Below are positions 13,630-22,433 of a stretch of 27,346 bases of DNA, one piece after another. A program made the position numbers and the translations under genes. The DNA is from DATHWB01 sp041744795. GTDB taxonomy: Bacteria; Actinomycetota; Acidimicrobiia; Spongiisociales; ZC4RG35. Each line of letters begins with the position of its first letter. The first letter of the stretch is position 1. The stretch is from contig JBGTKD010000043.1 of the NCBI GenBank assembly GCA_041744795.1, forward strand, positions 1 through 27,346, given 5' to 3'. The notes below the pieces were generated by a model that saw only the letters and a list, made by a program, of their open reading frames with translations, ran no database searches and had not been told where the DNA came from.

Positions 13630-15627
13630 GTGCGCTATGTAGATACCCAGCCCGTGGTCGAGGAACCCAACATATGGATACCCCTCGCTGACGGCACCAG
13701 GCTGGCCGCCCGGATCTGGCGGCCAGCAAACCCAACACCTGTTCCTGCTGTCTTCGAGTATCTCCCGTACCGCAAGCGCTTCGGCACAGTGGCTCGCGAC
13801 ACGCTCACCCACCCATATCTCGCCAGTCATGGGTATGCGTCGGTGCGGGTCGATCTGCGAGGGAGCGGCGAGTCCGATGGCGTCCTCACCGACGAGTACC
13901 TGCAGACAGAGCTCGAAGACGGGGTGGAGGCCATCGAATGGATCGCCTCACAGCCATGGTGCGACGGCAACGTGGGAATGATGGGAATCTCGTGGGGAGG
14001 CTTCAACGGGCTACAGGTCGCCGCCCTACAGCCCGAACCGCTGAAAGCGGTCATGACCATCTGCTCCACCGACGACCGGTACGCCGACGACATCCACTAC
14101 ATGGGGGGTTGCCTGCTCGCCGACAACCTCTCGTGGGCGTCAGTGATGTTCGCCTACAACGCCATGCCGCCGGATCCGGCGATCGTCGGTGACCGCTGGC
14201 GGGATATGTGGTTCGAGCGGCTCGAGGGAAGTGGCTTGTGGATCGACAACTGGCTGCGCCACCAACGACGCGATGCCTTCTGGGAGCACGGATCGGTCTG
14301 TGAGGATCTCTCGAAGATCAAATGCCCGGTATACGCAGTCGGCGGCTGGGCGGACGGCTATTCGAACGCGATCTTCCGACTCTTGGACGGCCTCTCGGTA
14401 CCTCGGAAGGGTTTGGTTGGACCGTGGAGCCACGCCTACCCACACATCGCGACTCCGCTCCCAGCCATCGACTTTCTCACCGAGCTTCTGCGGTGGTGGG
14501 ATCACTGGCTCAAGGGAGTGGATACCGGAATCATGGACGAGCCAATGGTGACAGCGTGGATGCAGGACGCGGTGCCCCCAGCACCGCAGTACGAGCACCG
14601 GCCAGGACGATGGGTCACCGAAGACAAGTGGCCATCCCCCCGGATCGGCCGTAAGACCTTGAATCTCGATGTTCGTGGGCTGTTATCAAACGAGAGCACG
14701 CAAGGAACCGTCGTCATCGCCTCGCCGCTAACGGTGGGCAAACAGGCCGGCAAGTGGTGCTCATACGGGGACGGCCCTGACCAACCGGGAGACCAGCGAA
14801 TAGACGACAGCGGCTCGGTCGTCTTCGACACCGAACCCCTGACAGCACCGATCGAGATCCTCGGGGCACCCGTGGTGCGACTCGATGTGCGGTCGGACCG
14901 CCCGATCGCCCAACTCATTGCCCGTCTCTGTTCGGTTGATCCGGAGGGGAGATCGACCAGGGTGACCTATGGGGTCCTCAACCTCACCCACCGCGACAGC
15001 CACGCCGATCCAACGCCTCTCGAACCGGGTCGCTCGTACACGGCGACGCTGCAGCTCAATGAAATCGCCCAACAATTTCCGATCGGACACAGGATTCGCC
15101 TGGCCCTGTCAAGCTCCTACTGGCCGCTTGTCTGGCCATCTCCCGAACCGGTGACCCTGCAGCTGGACTGCGGCCAGGCCACGTTGACTCTGCCTGTCCG
15201 CCCAATCCGCGAGGAGAGTCCGAAAGACTTCGGAAAGCCGCAAGGGGCGCAGCCGAGTTCGCGAACCGTGCTGCGTCCGGCGAGCAACGACTGGTATCTG
15301 CACCACAACCTGGGAACAGACGAACACACACTCGAAGTCGTGGACGACTCAGGCCGGGTACTGCTGGACGACATCGCACTGGAGACGGAGCTGAAGGCAA
15401 CTGAGCGTTACTCGGCTGTGGGAGACGATCCGACTTCTGTCCAAGGTGAGGTCGTCACTGAGCGCACGTTGGCGAGGGACGGTTGGGAGATCGCCAGCGT
15501 CACCTCAACGGTCCTTTCCGCGACCGCCACACACTTTGTCGTCGACGCTGAGATAGTTGCGTCCGAGGAGGGTCACGAGGTATTCCGCCGTAAGTGGCAT
15601 GAGGAGATACCCAGGGATCTCCTCTGA
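13630..15627 (+). CDS. CocE/NonD (peptidase S15-type) alpha/beta hydrolase
   Basis: This 665-aa protein matches the CocE/S15 family, which includes cocaine esterase, X-Pro dipeptidyl peptidase, glutaryl acylase and alpha-amino acid ester hydrolase. The N-terminal alpha/beta hydrolase domain has the nucleophile S121 in GISWGG, likely acid D242 (GGWADGYS) and base H268 (GPWSHAY). Y44 in EYLPYRK sits at the oxyanion-hole tyrosine position. The C-terminal third (about 400-560) is the beta-rich X-Pro/jelly-roll domain. No signal peptide is seen, so it is probably cytoplasmic. A GTG at 13567 overlaps the HAD stop, but the GTG at 13630 has AGGAG (13620-13624) just upstream and fits the family start. 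It would cleave esters, amides or N-terminal peptides; the substrate may be what the importer downstream brings in. Confidence 0.9.
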   Translation: MRYVDTQPVVEEPNIWIPLADGTRLAARIWRPANPTPVPAVFEYLPYRKRFGTVARDTLTHPYLASHGYASVRVDLRGSGESDGVLTDEYLQTELEDGVEAIEWIASQPWCDGNVGMMGISWGGFNGLQVAALQPEPLKAVMTICSTDDRYADDIHYMGGCLLADNLSWASVMFAYNAMPPDPAIVGDRWRDMWFERLEGSGLWIDNWLRHQRRDAFWEHGSVCEDLSKIKCPVYAVGGWADGYSNAIFRLLDGLSVPRKGLVGPWSHAYPHIATPLPAIDFLTELLRWWDHWLKGVDTGIMDEPMVTAWMQDAVPPAPQYEHRPGRWVTEDKWPSPRIGRKTLNLDVRGLLSNESTQGTVVIASPLTVGKQAGKWCSYGDGPDQPGDQRIDDSGSVVFDTEPLTAPIEILGAPVVRLDVRSDRPIAQLIARLCSVDPEGRSTRVTYGVLNLTHRDSHADPTPLEPGRSYTATLQLNEIAQQFPIGHRIRLALSSSYWPLVWPSPEPVTLQLDCGQATLTLPVRPIREESPKDFGKPQGAQPSSRTVLRPASNDWYLHHNLGTDEHTLEVVDDSGRVLLDDIALETELKATERYSAVGDDPTSVQGEVVTERTLARDGWEIASVTSTVLSATATHFVVDAEIVASEEGHEVFRRKWHEEIPRDLL

Positions 15628-15641
15628 GAGACCGCTAGCGG
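15601..15641 (+). other. Inverted repeat at CocE gene end and adjacent 10-bp palindrome
   Basis: GAGGAGAT (15601-15608) and ATCTCCTC (15617-15624) form a perfect 8-bp stem over the last codons of the CocE-type gene, and CCGCTAGCGG (15632-15641) is a perfect palindrome five bases after its stop. No T run follows, so this is not a normal intrinsic terminator. It may weaken read-through or be a protein-binding site. Confidence 0.3.
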
Positions 15642-15669
15642 CAGCAGCAGTCGCGCCCCAACGTCTAGT

Positions 15670-15700
15670 CTCTCTCCCGGGACCTCTACTAGGGCGAGAG
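15670..15700. promoter_or_regulatory. Imperfect inverted repeat before the PHP/ABC operon
   Basis: CTCTCTCCC (15670-15678) and GGGCGAGAG (15692-15700) pair with one mismatch across 13 bases, in the 95-base gap before the first PHP gene and directly upstream of its Shine-Dalgarno. It could be an operator for the import operon. No recognised regulator gene lies nearby, so this is a positional guess. Confidence 0.25.
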
Positions 15701-15722
15701 GCAGCGGAGGAGAGACCAAAAA

Positions 15723-16814
15723 GTGTGGCTGAAGGGCGATTTCCACGCGCATACGTTGCTGAGCGACGGTGTGCTTACGCCCGCACAGTTCATTGATGAG
15801 GCCGAACGCGAGCAACTCGATTTCTTTGCGATCACTGACCACAACACCTGGGCTTATCCGCACTTCGCAGACTCGAAGCACGTCCTAGTCATCGCAGGCG
15901 TCGAAGTGACGATGCCTTACGGACACTTCAACGTGTTCAGTACTGACGGCGCAGAACCGTCGTGGATGGCGGACCTCCCCGAACCGACGTTCGTAGAGCG
16001 CGACGATGCGCAGCGAGGGGCCTCAACGTCGCTGGTCGAAACGGTGGTCCGCCGAGGTCTTAGGGCGTCGATCAACCATCCGCTTCTATTTCCGTGGGAA
16101 TGGACTGACCTCGAAGTGCCCCTGGCAGGTTTCCGATATCTGGAAGTCTGGAACGACCCAACGTGGCCGGAGAATCGGTTGGCCAACCCGGCTGCCCTAG
16201 CGATGTGGACACGTTGGTTGAACGCCGGCATCAATATCACCGCCATCGGAGGGTCGGACTTTCACGATCCCGAAAAGATGCTGCGTGGCGACGGGCTGAC
16301 CGTTGACGGCCACCGAGTCGGCATACCCCGCAGCTATGTCGATGCCGAAGCCTGCACACCCGAGGCCATCTTGTCGGCGGTCGATCGAGGCAGGGTCTAC
16401 GTAACGATGGGGCCGACCATCGAGTTCGTCGTCGAGACTCCGGCCGGAACCGTTCCGATGGGATCCCACCTCGGACCGGTAGACGATCCCATCCGGGTAT
16501 CAGCCAGGGCCTGGGGCGATGGTGAGTTGGAGATCCAACTGGTTCACAACGGCGAACCGGTGGCCAGTCGTTCAGGAATCAACCCCGGAATCGAGCATCG
16601 GATCGAGCCCCCACCCGCGACGCCGGGATGGCTCCGCATCGACGTTCTAGGGACAGAAGGCGTGACCGCTTTCACAAATCCTGTGTTCTTCGGCCCAGAC
16701 ACCCAACGATCCGACCACGATTACGGATCGTTCACAGATCTTTCTGCCGCGTTCACTATTCAGGAACGGTGGCAACAACTAACAACCGACAATCAGGAGG
16801 AAGCGACGCAATGA
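15723..16814 (+). CDS. PHP-domain metallohydrolase (CehA/McbA-like)
   Basis: This 363-aa protein begins with a PHP domain that keeps the full set of likely metal ligands: H8 and H10 (DFHAHTLLSDG), D39-H40 (ITDHN), E61 (GVEVT), H68 (GHFNVF), H119 (INHP), E141 (LEVWN), and D179 and H181 (GGSDFH). A C-terminal beta-sandwich-like region (about 230-345) follows. This build resembles the CehA/McbA metallohydrolases, which include carbaryl hydrolase, more than DNA-polymerase or histidinol-phosphatase PHP proteins. No signal peptide is seen. The start is a GTG with GGAGGAGAG eight bases upstream. Its stop overlaps the start of the binding-protein gene by four bases, linking it firmly to the ABC importer. 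The substrate is unknown; an ester, amide, carbamate or phosphoester is possible. Confidence 0.88.
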   Translation: MWLKGDFHAHTLLSDGVLTPAQFIDEAEREQLDFFAITDHNTWAYPHFADSKHVLVIAGVEVTMPYGHFNVFSTDGAEPSWMADLPEPTFVERDDAQRGASTSLVETVVRRGLRASINHPLLFPWEWTDLEVPLAGFRYLEVWNDPTWPENRLANPAALAMWTRWLNAGINITAIGGSDFHDPEKMLRGDGLTVDGHRVGIPRSYVDAEACTPEAILSAVDRGRVYVTMGPTIEFVVETPAGTVPMGSHLGPVDDPIRVSARAWGDGELEIQLVHNGEPVASRSGINPGIEHRIEPPPATPGWLRIDVLGTEGVTAFTNPVFFGPDTQRSDHDYGSFTDLSAAFTIQERWQQLTTDNQEEATQ

Positions 16815-18430
16815 AACGCTTAAGGCATCTCACTGCTCTGCTCACGGTTCTCGCCATGCTGGCCGCTGCATGCGGGGGCGGAACAGGCAGTGACGGCACA
16901 AGTGCAACGACAACGACGGCCGCCCCGTCGACAGATACGACTGAGGCAACGGAAACGACCGAACCGGCTCCATCGGGTGGAACTCTGATCGTGGCCCTCA
17001 CGACAGAGCCGAACTCGATCTTCTTGCCCAACTCGGCGGAACGAAACGCCATCAACGTCTCCACCCAGATCTACGAGGGTCCTATTTGGATCAACGATGA
17101 CAACGAGGTGGAACCGGCCTTGGCGACCGAGTGGGAGGTCAACGACGACGCCACGGTGTTTACGTTCACGCTTCGCGAGGGCGTGAAGTTCCACAACGAC
17201 GAAACGATGGATGCTGACGACTGGGTCGCCAGCTGGTTGGCAGCTAGCGAAGACCGCAACGTCTATGCGTACCTCTACCAGAAGGTCACATCGGTAGTTG
17301 CCCTCGACGACATGACTGTTGAGATGACGCTCGGTTCGTCGGACGCTCTGTTCGGCAGGGAGCTTTCCGAGTGGGCCATCATCCCCGCATCCCAGTACGA
17401 GTCCGAAGGCATCGATGGGATCGAAGCGCACCCGATCGGCACCGGGGCGTTCAAGTTCGTTAGCTGGGACCGAGGCGACCGAATCGTGCTTGAGGCGTTC
17501 GAGGATTACTGGAATGAGGGTCTACCGCTGGTGGACGAACTCATCTTCCGACCGATCCCTGATTCCTCAACGCGTCTAGCGGCCGTGCAGACCGGCGAGG
17601 TCCATATCGCGCAGCGCTTCAACTCCGAAGAAGCCGCCACTCTCGAGGGAGCCGCCAACGTCCAGGTGGTCACATACCCGGTCGACCGCGTTTACTACAT
17701 CGCGTTCAACAACCTGACCACCGGGATCGGCACTCCGCTGGAGAGCAGCGAGGTCCGACTCGCGATGAACCACGCTGTTGACCGCCAAGCCATCGTCGAC
17801 GCTCTCTTTGACGGCCAGGCGGCCCTCGCCACCGGTCTCGTCTCGACGAGCAGCCTCGGATTCGATGACTCGCTGGCGCCGTATGCATACGACCCAGACC
17901 TGGCGATGCAACTGCTGGCGGATGCCGGCTACCCCGACGGATTCACGATTGGCTTCGCCTGCCCGACAGGCGCATACGTGAACTTCGAAGAGGTGTGTCA
18001 GGCCGTCGCCGGTTACCTCGAAGCAGTGGGAATCACCCTGGATGGCGGGGAAATCCAGTTCATGGAGTCCGGTCAGTACTGGGACCTAGAGGCTTCGAAG
18101 CAGCTGCCACCACTGTTCGGCGACTCGTGGTCGAGCACCAGCTCTGAATCACTTGAGCGGCTTCAAGGAGCGTTGGGCGGATTCGACGCCGACTACTCGG
18201 CATGGACCGACGACACGATCCTTGGGTTCCTTGCCCAGATTCAGCAGACCATCGATGAGACCGAGCGAGCCGACGTCTACACCGAACTGCATCGGTACAC
18301 CTACGAAGACCCACCGTTCATCTACCTGTACGAGCCGTTCGCCTTCGAAGGCATCAACTCGGCAGTACAGAACTACAAGCCGAGAGCCGCCGAGGACTAC
18401 TTCCTACGGGCAGTCTCCCTGGCAGGCTGA
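16811..18430 (+). CDS. ABC transporter substrate-binding lipoprotein, family 5 (peptide type)
   Basis: This 539-aa protein starts with a lipoprotein signal: basic MKRLRH, a hydrophobic core and the lipobox LAAAC with C21. A threonine-rich linker (about 22-55) precedes a SBP_bac_5 domain with motifs such as PNSIFLPNSAE, LATEWEVNDDATVFTFTLREGVKFH, IGTGAFKFVSWDRGDRIVLEAFEDYW and VRLAMNHAVDRQAIVDALFDGQA. It would sit on the outer face of the membrane and capture a ligand for the importer encoded next. Family 5 proteins bind peptides but also opines, nickel complexes and oligosaccharides, so the ligand is open. The ATG at 16811 has AGGAGG (16795-16800) ten bases upstream and overlaps the PHP gene stop. 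A GNRA-loop hairpin follows the gene. Confidence 0.94.
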   Translation: MKRLRHLTALLTVLAMLAAACGGGTGSDGTSATTTTAAPSTDTTEATETTEPAPSGGTLIVALTTEPNSIFLPNSAERNAINVSTQIYEGPIWINDDNEVEPALATEWEVNDDATVFTFTLREGVKFHNDETMDADDWVASWLAASEDRNVYAYLYQKVTSVVALDDMTVEMTLGSSDALFGRELSEWAIIPASQYESEGIDGIEAHPIGTGAFKFVSWDRGDRIVLEAFEDYWNEGLPLVDELIFRPIPDSSTRLAAVQTGEVHIAQRFNSEEAATLEGAANVQVVTYPVDRVYYIAFNNLTTGIGTPLESSEVRLAMNHAVDRQAIVDALFDGQAALATGLVSTSSLGFDDSLAPYAYDPDLAMQLLADAGYPDGFTIGFACPTGAYVNFEEVCQAVAGYLEAVGITLDGGEIQFMESGQYWDLEASKQLPPLFGDSWSSTSSESLERLQGALGGFDADYSAWTDDTILGFLAQIQQTIDETERADVYTELHRYTYEDPPFIYLYEPFAFEGINSAVQNYKPRAAEDYFLRAVSLAG

Positions 18431-18440
18431 CGAAACTGAA

Positions 18441-18466
18441 GGGTCTCCCGGGCAACCGGGAGACCC
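18441..18466 (+). terminator. Intercistronic hairpin (attenuator or mRNA-stabilising) after the binding-protein gene
   Basis: GGGTCTCCCGG (18441-18451) and CCGGGAGACCC (18456-18466) form a perfect 11-bp stem closed by a GCAA tetraloop, ten bases after the binding-protein stop and 25 bases before the permease start. Only TTCTGC follows, not a T run, so full termination is doubtful. It probably gives partial termination or 3' end protection, raising binding protein over permease, as known for other importer operons. Confidence 0.8.
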
Positions 18467-18490
18467 TTCTGCTATCACCACTCAACATCC

Positions 18491-19411
18491 ATGAAGACCT
18501 TCGTCATTCGCCGAGTTATACAGTCGTTTTTGCTGTTTATCGGCGTCACCGTGATCGTCTTCTTTCTCGTCCGGCTTTCTGGGGATCCCGCGACGCTGAT
18601 GATGCCGCGAGAGGCGAGCACAACCCAGGTGGCGGCTTTCCGCGAACTGATGGGTTTCGACCGGCCCCTCCTGGTGCAACTCGTCGACTATGTCGGTGGG
18701 ATCATGACCGGCGACTTTGGTGAGTCGCTACGTTTCCAGACCCACTCGCTCGATCTAGTTCTCAAACGAGTGCCGCTCACCTTCACTCTCGCCAGCCTTG
18801 CCATGGGCGTGGCAATGATCATCGGCATCCCGTTGGGAATTCTCGGTGGCATGAACGCGGGCAAACCAGCCGACCTACTGGCGCGCGGCCTTGGACTCGG
18901 CGGCCAGGTCACACCCGAGTTCTGGCTCGCCCTGATCCTCATAATCGTCTTCGCGGTGAACCTCGGATGGTTCCCCTCCTTTGGAATCGACGGACCAGCG
19001 TCCTACATCCTGCCGGCGGCAGCCCTCTCGGTCGGTGCCATGGGTCGTCTAGTCAGACTCACTCGTTCCACCGTGCTCGAAGTCGTCGGTTCGGATTTCG
19101 TCAGGACTGCTCGAAGCAAAGGCCTCGCCGGCGTCGACGTTGCCCGACGCCATATCGTCCGCAACACGGCCATCGCCCTAGTGAGCGTCATCAGCGTCCA
19201 GTACACCTACCTGCTAGGAGGAGCCGTATACATCGAGTCCATCTTCGCTCTTCCCGGGTTAGGAAGCCTGCTCGACGAGGCAATCCGAGCCAGGGACTTC
19301 CCGCTCGTTCAGACCATCACCCTCTTCATTGCCGGCGCCGCCATCACGCTCAGCCTGCTGGCCGACCTCATCTATGCCTGGCTTGATCCCCGCATCAGGT
19401 TGGACAGCTGA
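18491..19411 (+). CDS. ABC transporter permease, DppB/OppB family
   Basis: This 306-aa membrane protein has about six hydrophobic helices, the first right after MKTFVIRRVIQS, in the standard DppB layout. The cytoplasmic EAA loop reads VGSDFVRTARSKGLAGVDVARRHIVRN and contacts an ATPase. The extracytoplasmic N-terminal region with FRELMGFDRPLLVQLVDYV is also typical. It forms half of the transmembrane channel with the next gene's product. The ATG has no visible Shine-Dalgarno; the stop TGA shares its last base with the next ATG (TGATG). The start follows the GNRA-loop hairpin by 24 bases, so its expression may depend on read-through past that structure. Confidence 0.93.
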   Translation: MKTFVIRRVIQSFLLFIGVTVIVFFLVRLSGDPATLMMPREASTTQVAAFRELMGFDRPLLVQLVDYVGGIMTGDFGESLRFQTHSLDLVLKRVPLTFTLASLAMGVAMIIGIPLGILGGMNAGKPADLLARGLGLGGQVTPEFWLALILIIVFAVNLGWFPSFGIDGPASYILPAAALSVGAMGRLVRLTRSTVLEVVGSDFVRTARSKGLAGVDVARRHIVRNTAIALVSVISVQYTYLLGGAVYIESIFALPGLGSLLDEAIRARDFPLVQTITLFIAGAAITLSLLADLIYAWLDPRIRLDS

Positions 19412-20334
19412 TGAGTGCCAATCCCGAGTTGGAGCCTCAGGACACCGTCGAGTTCGGCTCGCGTTCGCGAGGCTTCCGGCGTTTCCTCAAGCTCATCCTT
19501 CGAGATCCGGCCGGCCTTATCGGGCTGATACTCGTTCTGATGCTGGTGATCGTGGCAATTTTTGCGCCCCAGATCGCGCCGCACGACCCTCTCGCCCAAA
19601 GCCTGACGAACGCCAAGGCGCCACCTGCGTTCTCCGACGGCGGCACCTGGGAGTACCCACTTGGAACCGACCGCTTGGGACGCGATGTTCTGAGCAGACT
19701 TATCTTCGGCGCAAGGGTGTCAGTGACGGTCGGTTTCTTCGGGGCAGCCATCGCCGTCTCCATTGGACTCGTTGTCGGACTCATAGCTGGGTTCGTCGGC
19801 GGCAAGCTCGACAAACTTCTGATGTCGATAGTGGACCTGATTCTCTCAGTGCCCTATCTGGTCGTCGTGATCGTCGTGGCAGCGGTGCTGGGTAGGAGCC
19901 TGTTCAACGTGGTGATGCTGTTCGGCGTCACAGCATCGCCCTTGTTCGCTCGAACTACGCGCGGCGAGGTTCTCCGCCTCAGAGAGGCAGGCTTCGTCTC
20001 AGCGGCACGGGCGAGCGGGGCGAAGTTGCCAAGAATCCTCGTCCGCCATGTCTTCCCGAACCTCGTCGGTCCGCTCCTCACGCTCGCCACCTTCGAGATG
20101 TCCGCCATGATCTTCTACGAGGCGGGTCTGAGCTTTCTGGGATTGAGCGTTCCACCCAACATCCCGAGTTGGGGCAACATGCTCGACTCGGGCAGGAGGT
20201 CGTTGTTCACCGGCCTCCCTTGGCTGTCTGTGTTCCCGGGGCTGGCGATCGCCCTGGCGGGTTTGAGCATGAACCTGCTGGGCGACTGGCTGCGTGACAT
20301 TCTCGATCCGCGGATCAGGAGGGCTAGGGGATGA
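19411..20334 (+). CDS. ABC transporter permease, DppC/OppC family
   Basis: This 307-aa membrane protein has a cytoplasmic N-terminus with a short leader (SRGFRRFLKLILRDPAG), a first helix (about 32-52), the periplasmic segment HDPLAQ...EYPLGTDRLGRDVLSRLIFGAR characteristic of DppC, and five further helices. The EAA loop is VSAARASGAKLPRILVRHVFPN. It pairs with the DppB-type permease to form the import channel. Its ATG overlaps the upstream stop by one base, and its own stop overlaps the next ATG (ATGA), so all four transport genes are translationally coupled. Nothing in the sequence narrows the substrate. Confidence 0.93.
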   Translation: MSANPELEPQDTVEFGSRSRGFRRFLKLILRDPAGLIGLILVLMLVIVAIFAPQIAPHDPLAQSLTNAKAPPAFSDGGTWEYPLGTDRLGRDVLSRLIFGARVSVTVGFFGAAIAVSIGLVVGLIAGFVGGKLDKLLMSIVDLILSVPYLVVVIVVAAVLGRSLFNVVMLFGVTASPLFARTTRGEVLRLREAGFVSAARASGAKLPRILVRHVFPNLVGPLLTLATFEMSAMIFYEAGLSFLGLSVPPNIPSWGNMLDSGRRSLFTGLPWLSVFPGLAIALAGLSMNLLGDWLRDILDPRIRRARG

Positions 20335-21374
20335 TCACGCCAGTCACCCAACCATCGCGCCCGAAGACCGATGAGGTCATCCTCGACGTCGACGGCCTCG
20401 AGGTCACCTTCGACTCCCCGGACGGCAAGGTCCATGCCGTGAACGGCGTTTCGTTCCAACTGCGGGGCGGAGAGTCTCTGGGAATCGTCGGCGAGTCAGG
20501 GTCGGGCAAGTCGGTGACGATGATGTCGTTGGTGGCGCTGCTGCCTTCCCCACCCGCCCGTATAGCTGGAGGCACGGCCATCCTCCGACACGACGGCACC
20601 GAAATGGACCTCCTGGCGGCGAGCTCGGGCCAGATCCGCAAGGTGCGTGGCAGCAAGATCGGCTTCGTCTTTCAGGACCCGTTGAGCGCTCTCAACCCGA
20701 CGATGCGCATCGGCGAACAGATCGCCGAGTCGGTTCGCAAGCACCGGGATTTGACCGAGGATGAAATCCAAAGCGAAACAGTCTCCCTACTCGCCGATGT
20801 CGGAATAGCCGATCCCGAGAGACGGGCGCGCTCTTATCCCCACGAGTTCTCGGGCGGGATGCGCCAAAGGGTGATGATTGCCATCGCAATGGCGGGTGAC
20901 CCACCGATAGTGATATTCGACGAACCGACCACCGCGCTGGACGTGACGGTGCAAGCCCAGATCGTCGAACTGGTGAAGACCCGACTCGCCGCAGAGCGAG
21001 GCACGGCGATCGTGTGGATAACACACGATCTGGCGGTCGTGGCAGGCATCGCCGACCGGGTGGCTGTCATGTATGGCGGGACAATCGTGGAGTCCGGTTT
21101 GGTCGACGAGATTTACGAGAACCCCCAACACCCGTACACCCGCGGCCTGCTCCAGGCGATCCCGTCCACCGACTCCGATGGAAGCACCCGGCTGGCCAGC
21201 ATCGAAGGCAGCCCGCCCGACCTATTGGTGGAACCCAACTTCTGTCCGTTCCAACCAAGGTGCGCCTACGCCTTCGACCGGTGTATCGCCGAACGCCCCA
21301 GACTGCGCAGCGTTGGTGAGGGCCACCTTGTGGCATGCCACTTCGATCTGGAACGAAACGAACCCGTGCGATGA
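20331..21374 (+). CDS. ABC transporter ATPase, DppD/OppD family
   Basis: This 347-aa ATPase has Walker A GESGSGKS (54-61), the Q-loop in FVFQDPLSALNP, the ABC signature SGGMRQR, Walker B IVIFDEPTTALD and the H-loop in WITHDLA. The C-terminal oligopeptide/dipeptide extension has paired cysteines (CPFQPRCAYAFDRC), which in some relatives bind an iron-sulfur cluster or zinc. It powers import together with the DppF-type ATPase. The ATG at 20331 overlaps the DppC stop and has AGGAGG upstream in the coding end of that gene. The product is cytoplasmic and docks on the permease pair. Confidence 0.94.
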   Translation: MITPVTQPSRPKTDEVILDVDGLEVTFDSPDGKVHAVNGVSFQLRGGESLGIVGESGSGKSVTMMSLVALLPSPPARIAGGTAILRHDGTEMDLLAASSGQIRKVRGSKIGFVFQDPLSALNPTMRIGEQIAESVRKHRDLTEDEIQSETVSLLADVGIADPERRARSYPHEFSGGMRQRVMIAIAMAGDPPIVIFDEPTTALDVTVQAQIVELVKTRLAAERGTAIVWITHDLAVVAGIADRVAVMYGGTIVESGLVDEIYENPQHPYTRGLLQAIPSTDSDGSTRLASIEGSPPDLLVEPNFCPFQPRCAYAFDRCIAERPRLRSVGEGHLVACHFDLERNEPVR

Positions 21375-22426
21375 CCGTGACAAGCCATGCCCATGCCGCC
21401 GGGTCAGACCCACCCACCGAGACGCTGCTTCGCGTAGATGACCTGAACAAGCACTATCCGGTCCGGTCACTCCGTCTGTTCGGTAGCGAGGAATCGGCGA
21501 TACGTGCTGTGGACGGGGTGTCTTTCGAGATCCACAAGGGCGAAACGCTTGGACTGGTCGGCGAGAGCGGCTGTGGAAAGTCGACGACTGGTCGCGTGCT
21601 TCTTCGCCTCGAGGAGCCAACCTCTGGCTCGGTTTGGTTCGACGGTGTCGACCTCTCCACCCTCGACGCTGAAAGCATGCGGATGATTCGAAAGCGCATG
21701 CAGGTGGTGTTCCAAGACTCGGCGGACTCCCTCAATCCGCGGATGAGCACGGGCCATACGATCGCCGAACCGCTCCACATCTACGGGATGGGGACCGACG
21801 ACGAGATTCAGGCCAAGGTCGCAGAACTGATGGAACTCGTAGGCCTGAACCCTGGTTGGGCCAAGCGCTTCCCACATGAGTTTTCCGGCGGACAGCGCCA
21901 GCGCATCAACATTGCCAGGGCGCTGGCGATCAACCCTGACTTCATCGTTCTCGATGAGCCGATCTCAGCACTCGACGTTTCGATTCAGGCGCAGGTGGTG
22001 AACCTGCTGGCAGACCTTCAGGCGAGGCTGGGGCTCACATACCTGTTCATTGCCCACGACCTTGCGATGGTCCGACACATCTCGGATCGGATCGCCGTCA
22101 TGTACCTGGGGCGAATTGTCGAGACCGCCGACTCCGGGGCTATTTTCGAAGAACCCCTCCACCCCTACACCCAAGCCCTGATTTCAGCTGTCCCGCTTCC
22201 CGACCCGAAGAAGGAACGGACCCGGATACCGATCGTCCTCGAAGGAGAGGTGCCCTCACCGGGGAACATGCCCGCCGGCTGTGTCTTCCACCCCCGTTGC
22301 CCGCAAGCGGTGGACCGCTGCCGCCAGGAAGTCCCTGTGTTCCGCGAGTTCACACCCGGCCGGTTCGTGGCCTGTCACCTGGTCGACGAGGCCGGAAGCC
22401 ACATCGTCGAGCGCAGGGGCCTCTGA
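21371..22426 (+). CDS. ABC transporter ATPase, DppF/OppF family
   Basis: This 351-aa ATPase has the DppF features: KHYPV at residues 27-31, Walker A GESGCGKST (64-72), Q-loop VVFQDSADSLNPRM, signature FSGGQRQRINIARAL, Walker B FIVLDEPISALD and the H-loop FIAHDLAMV. The C-terminal cysteine segment CVFHPRCPQAVDRC is present. It completes a two-ATPase, two-permease, one-binding-protein importer. The ATG at 21371 is chosen because it overlaps the DppD stop (ATGA); a 12-residue longer start at 21335 would lie inside the DppD gene and lacks support. The large PHP gene starts seven bases after its stop. Confidence 0.93.
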   Translation: MTVTSHAHAAGSDPPTETLLRVDDLNKHYPVRSLRLFGSEESAIRAVDGVSFEIHKGETLGLVGESGCGKSTTGRVLLRLEEPTSGSVWFDGVDLSTLDAESMRMIRKRMQVVFQDSADSLNPRMSTGHTIAEPLHIYGMGTDDEIQAKVAELMELVGLNPGWAKRFPHEFSGGQRQRINIARALAINPDFIVLDEPISALDVSIQAQVVNLLADLQARLGLTYLFIAHDLAMVRHISDRIAVMYLGRIVETADSGAIFEEPLHPYTQALISAVPLPDPKKERTRIPIVLEGEVPSPGNMPAGCVFHPRCPQAVDRCRQEVPVFREFTPGRFVACHLVDEAGSHIVERRGL

Positions 22427-22433
22427 GCCCACT

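Noticed and set aside
22281..22433. Upstream start for the 1004-aa PHP protein
   Set aside because: It would overlap the end of the DppF-type ATPase gene by 146 bases with unlikely residues; the GTG at 22434 just after that gene's stop is simpler.
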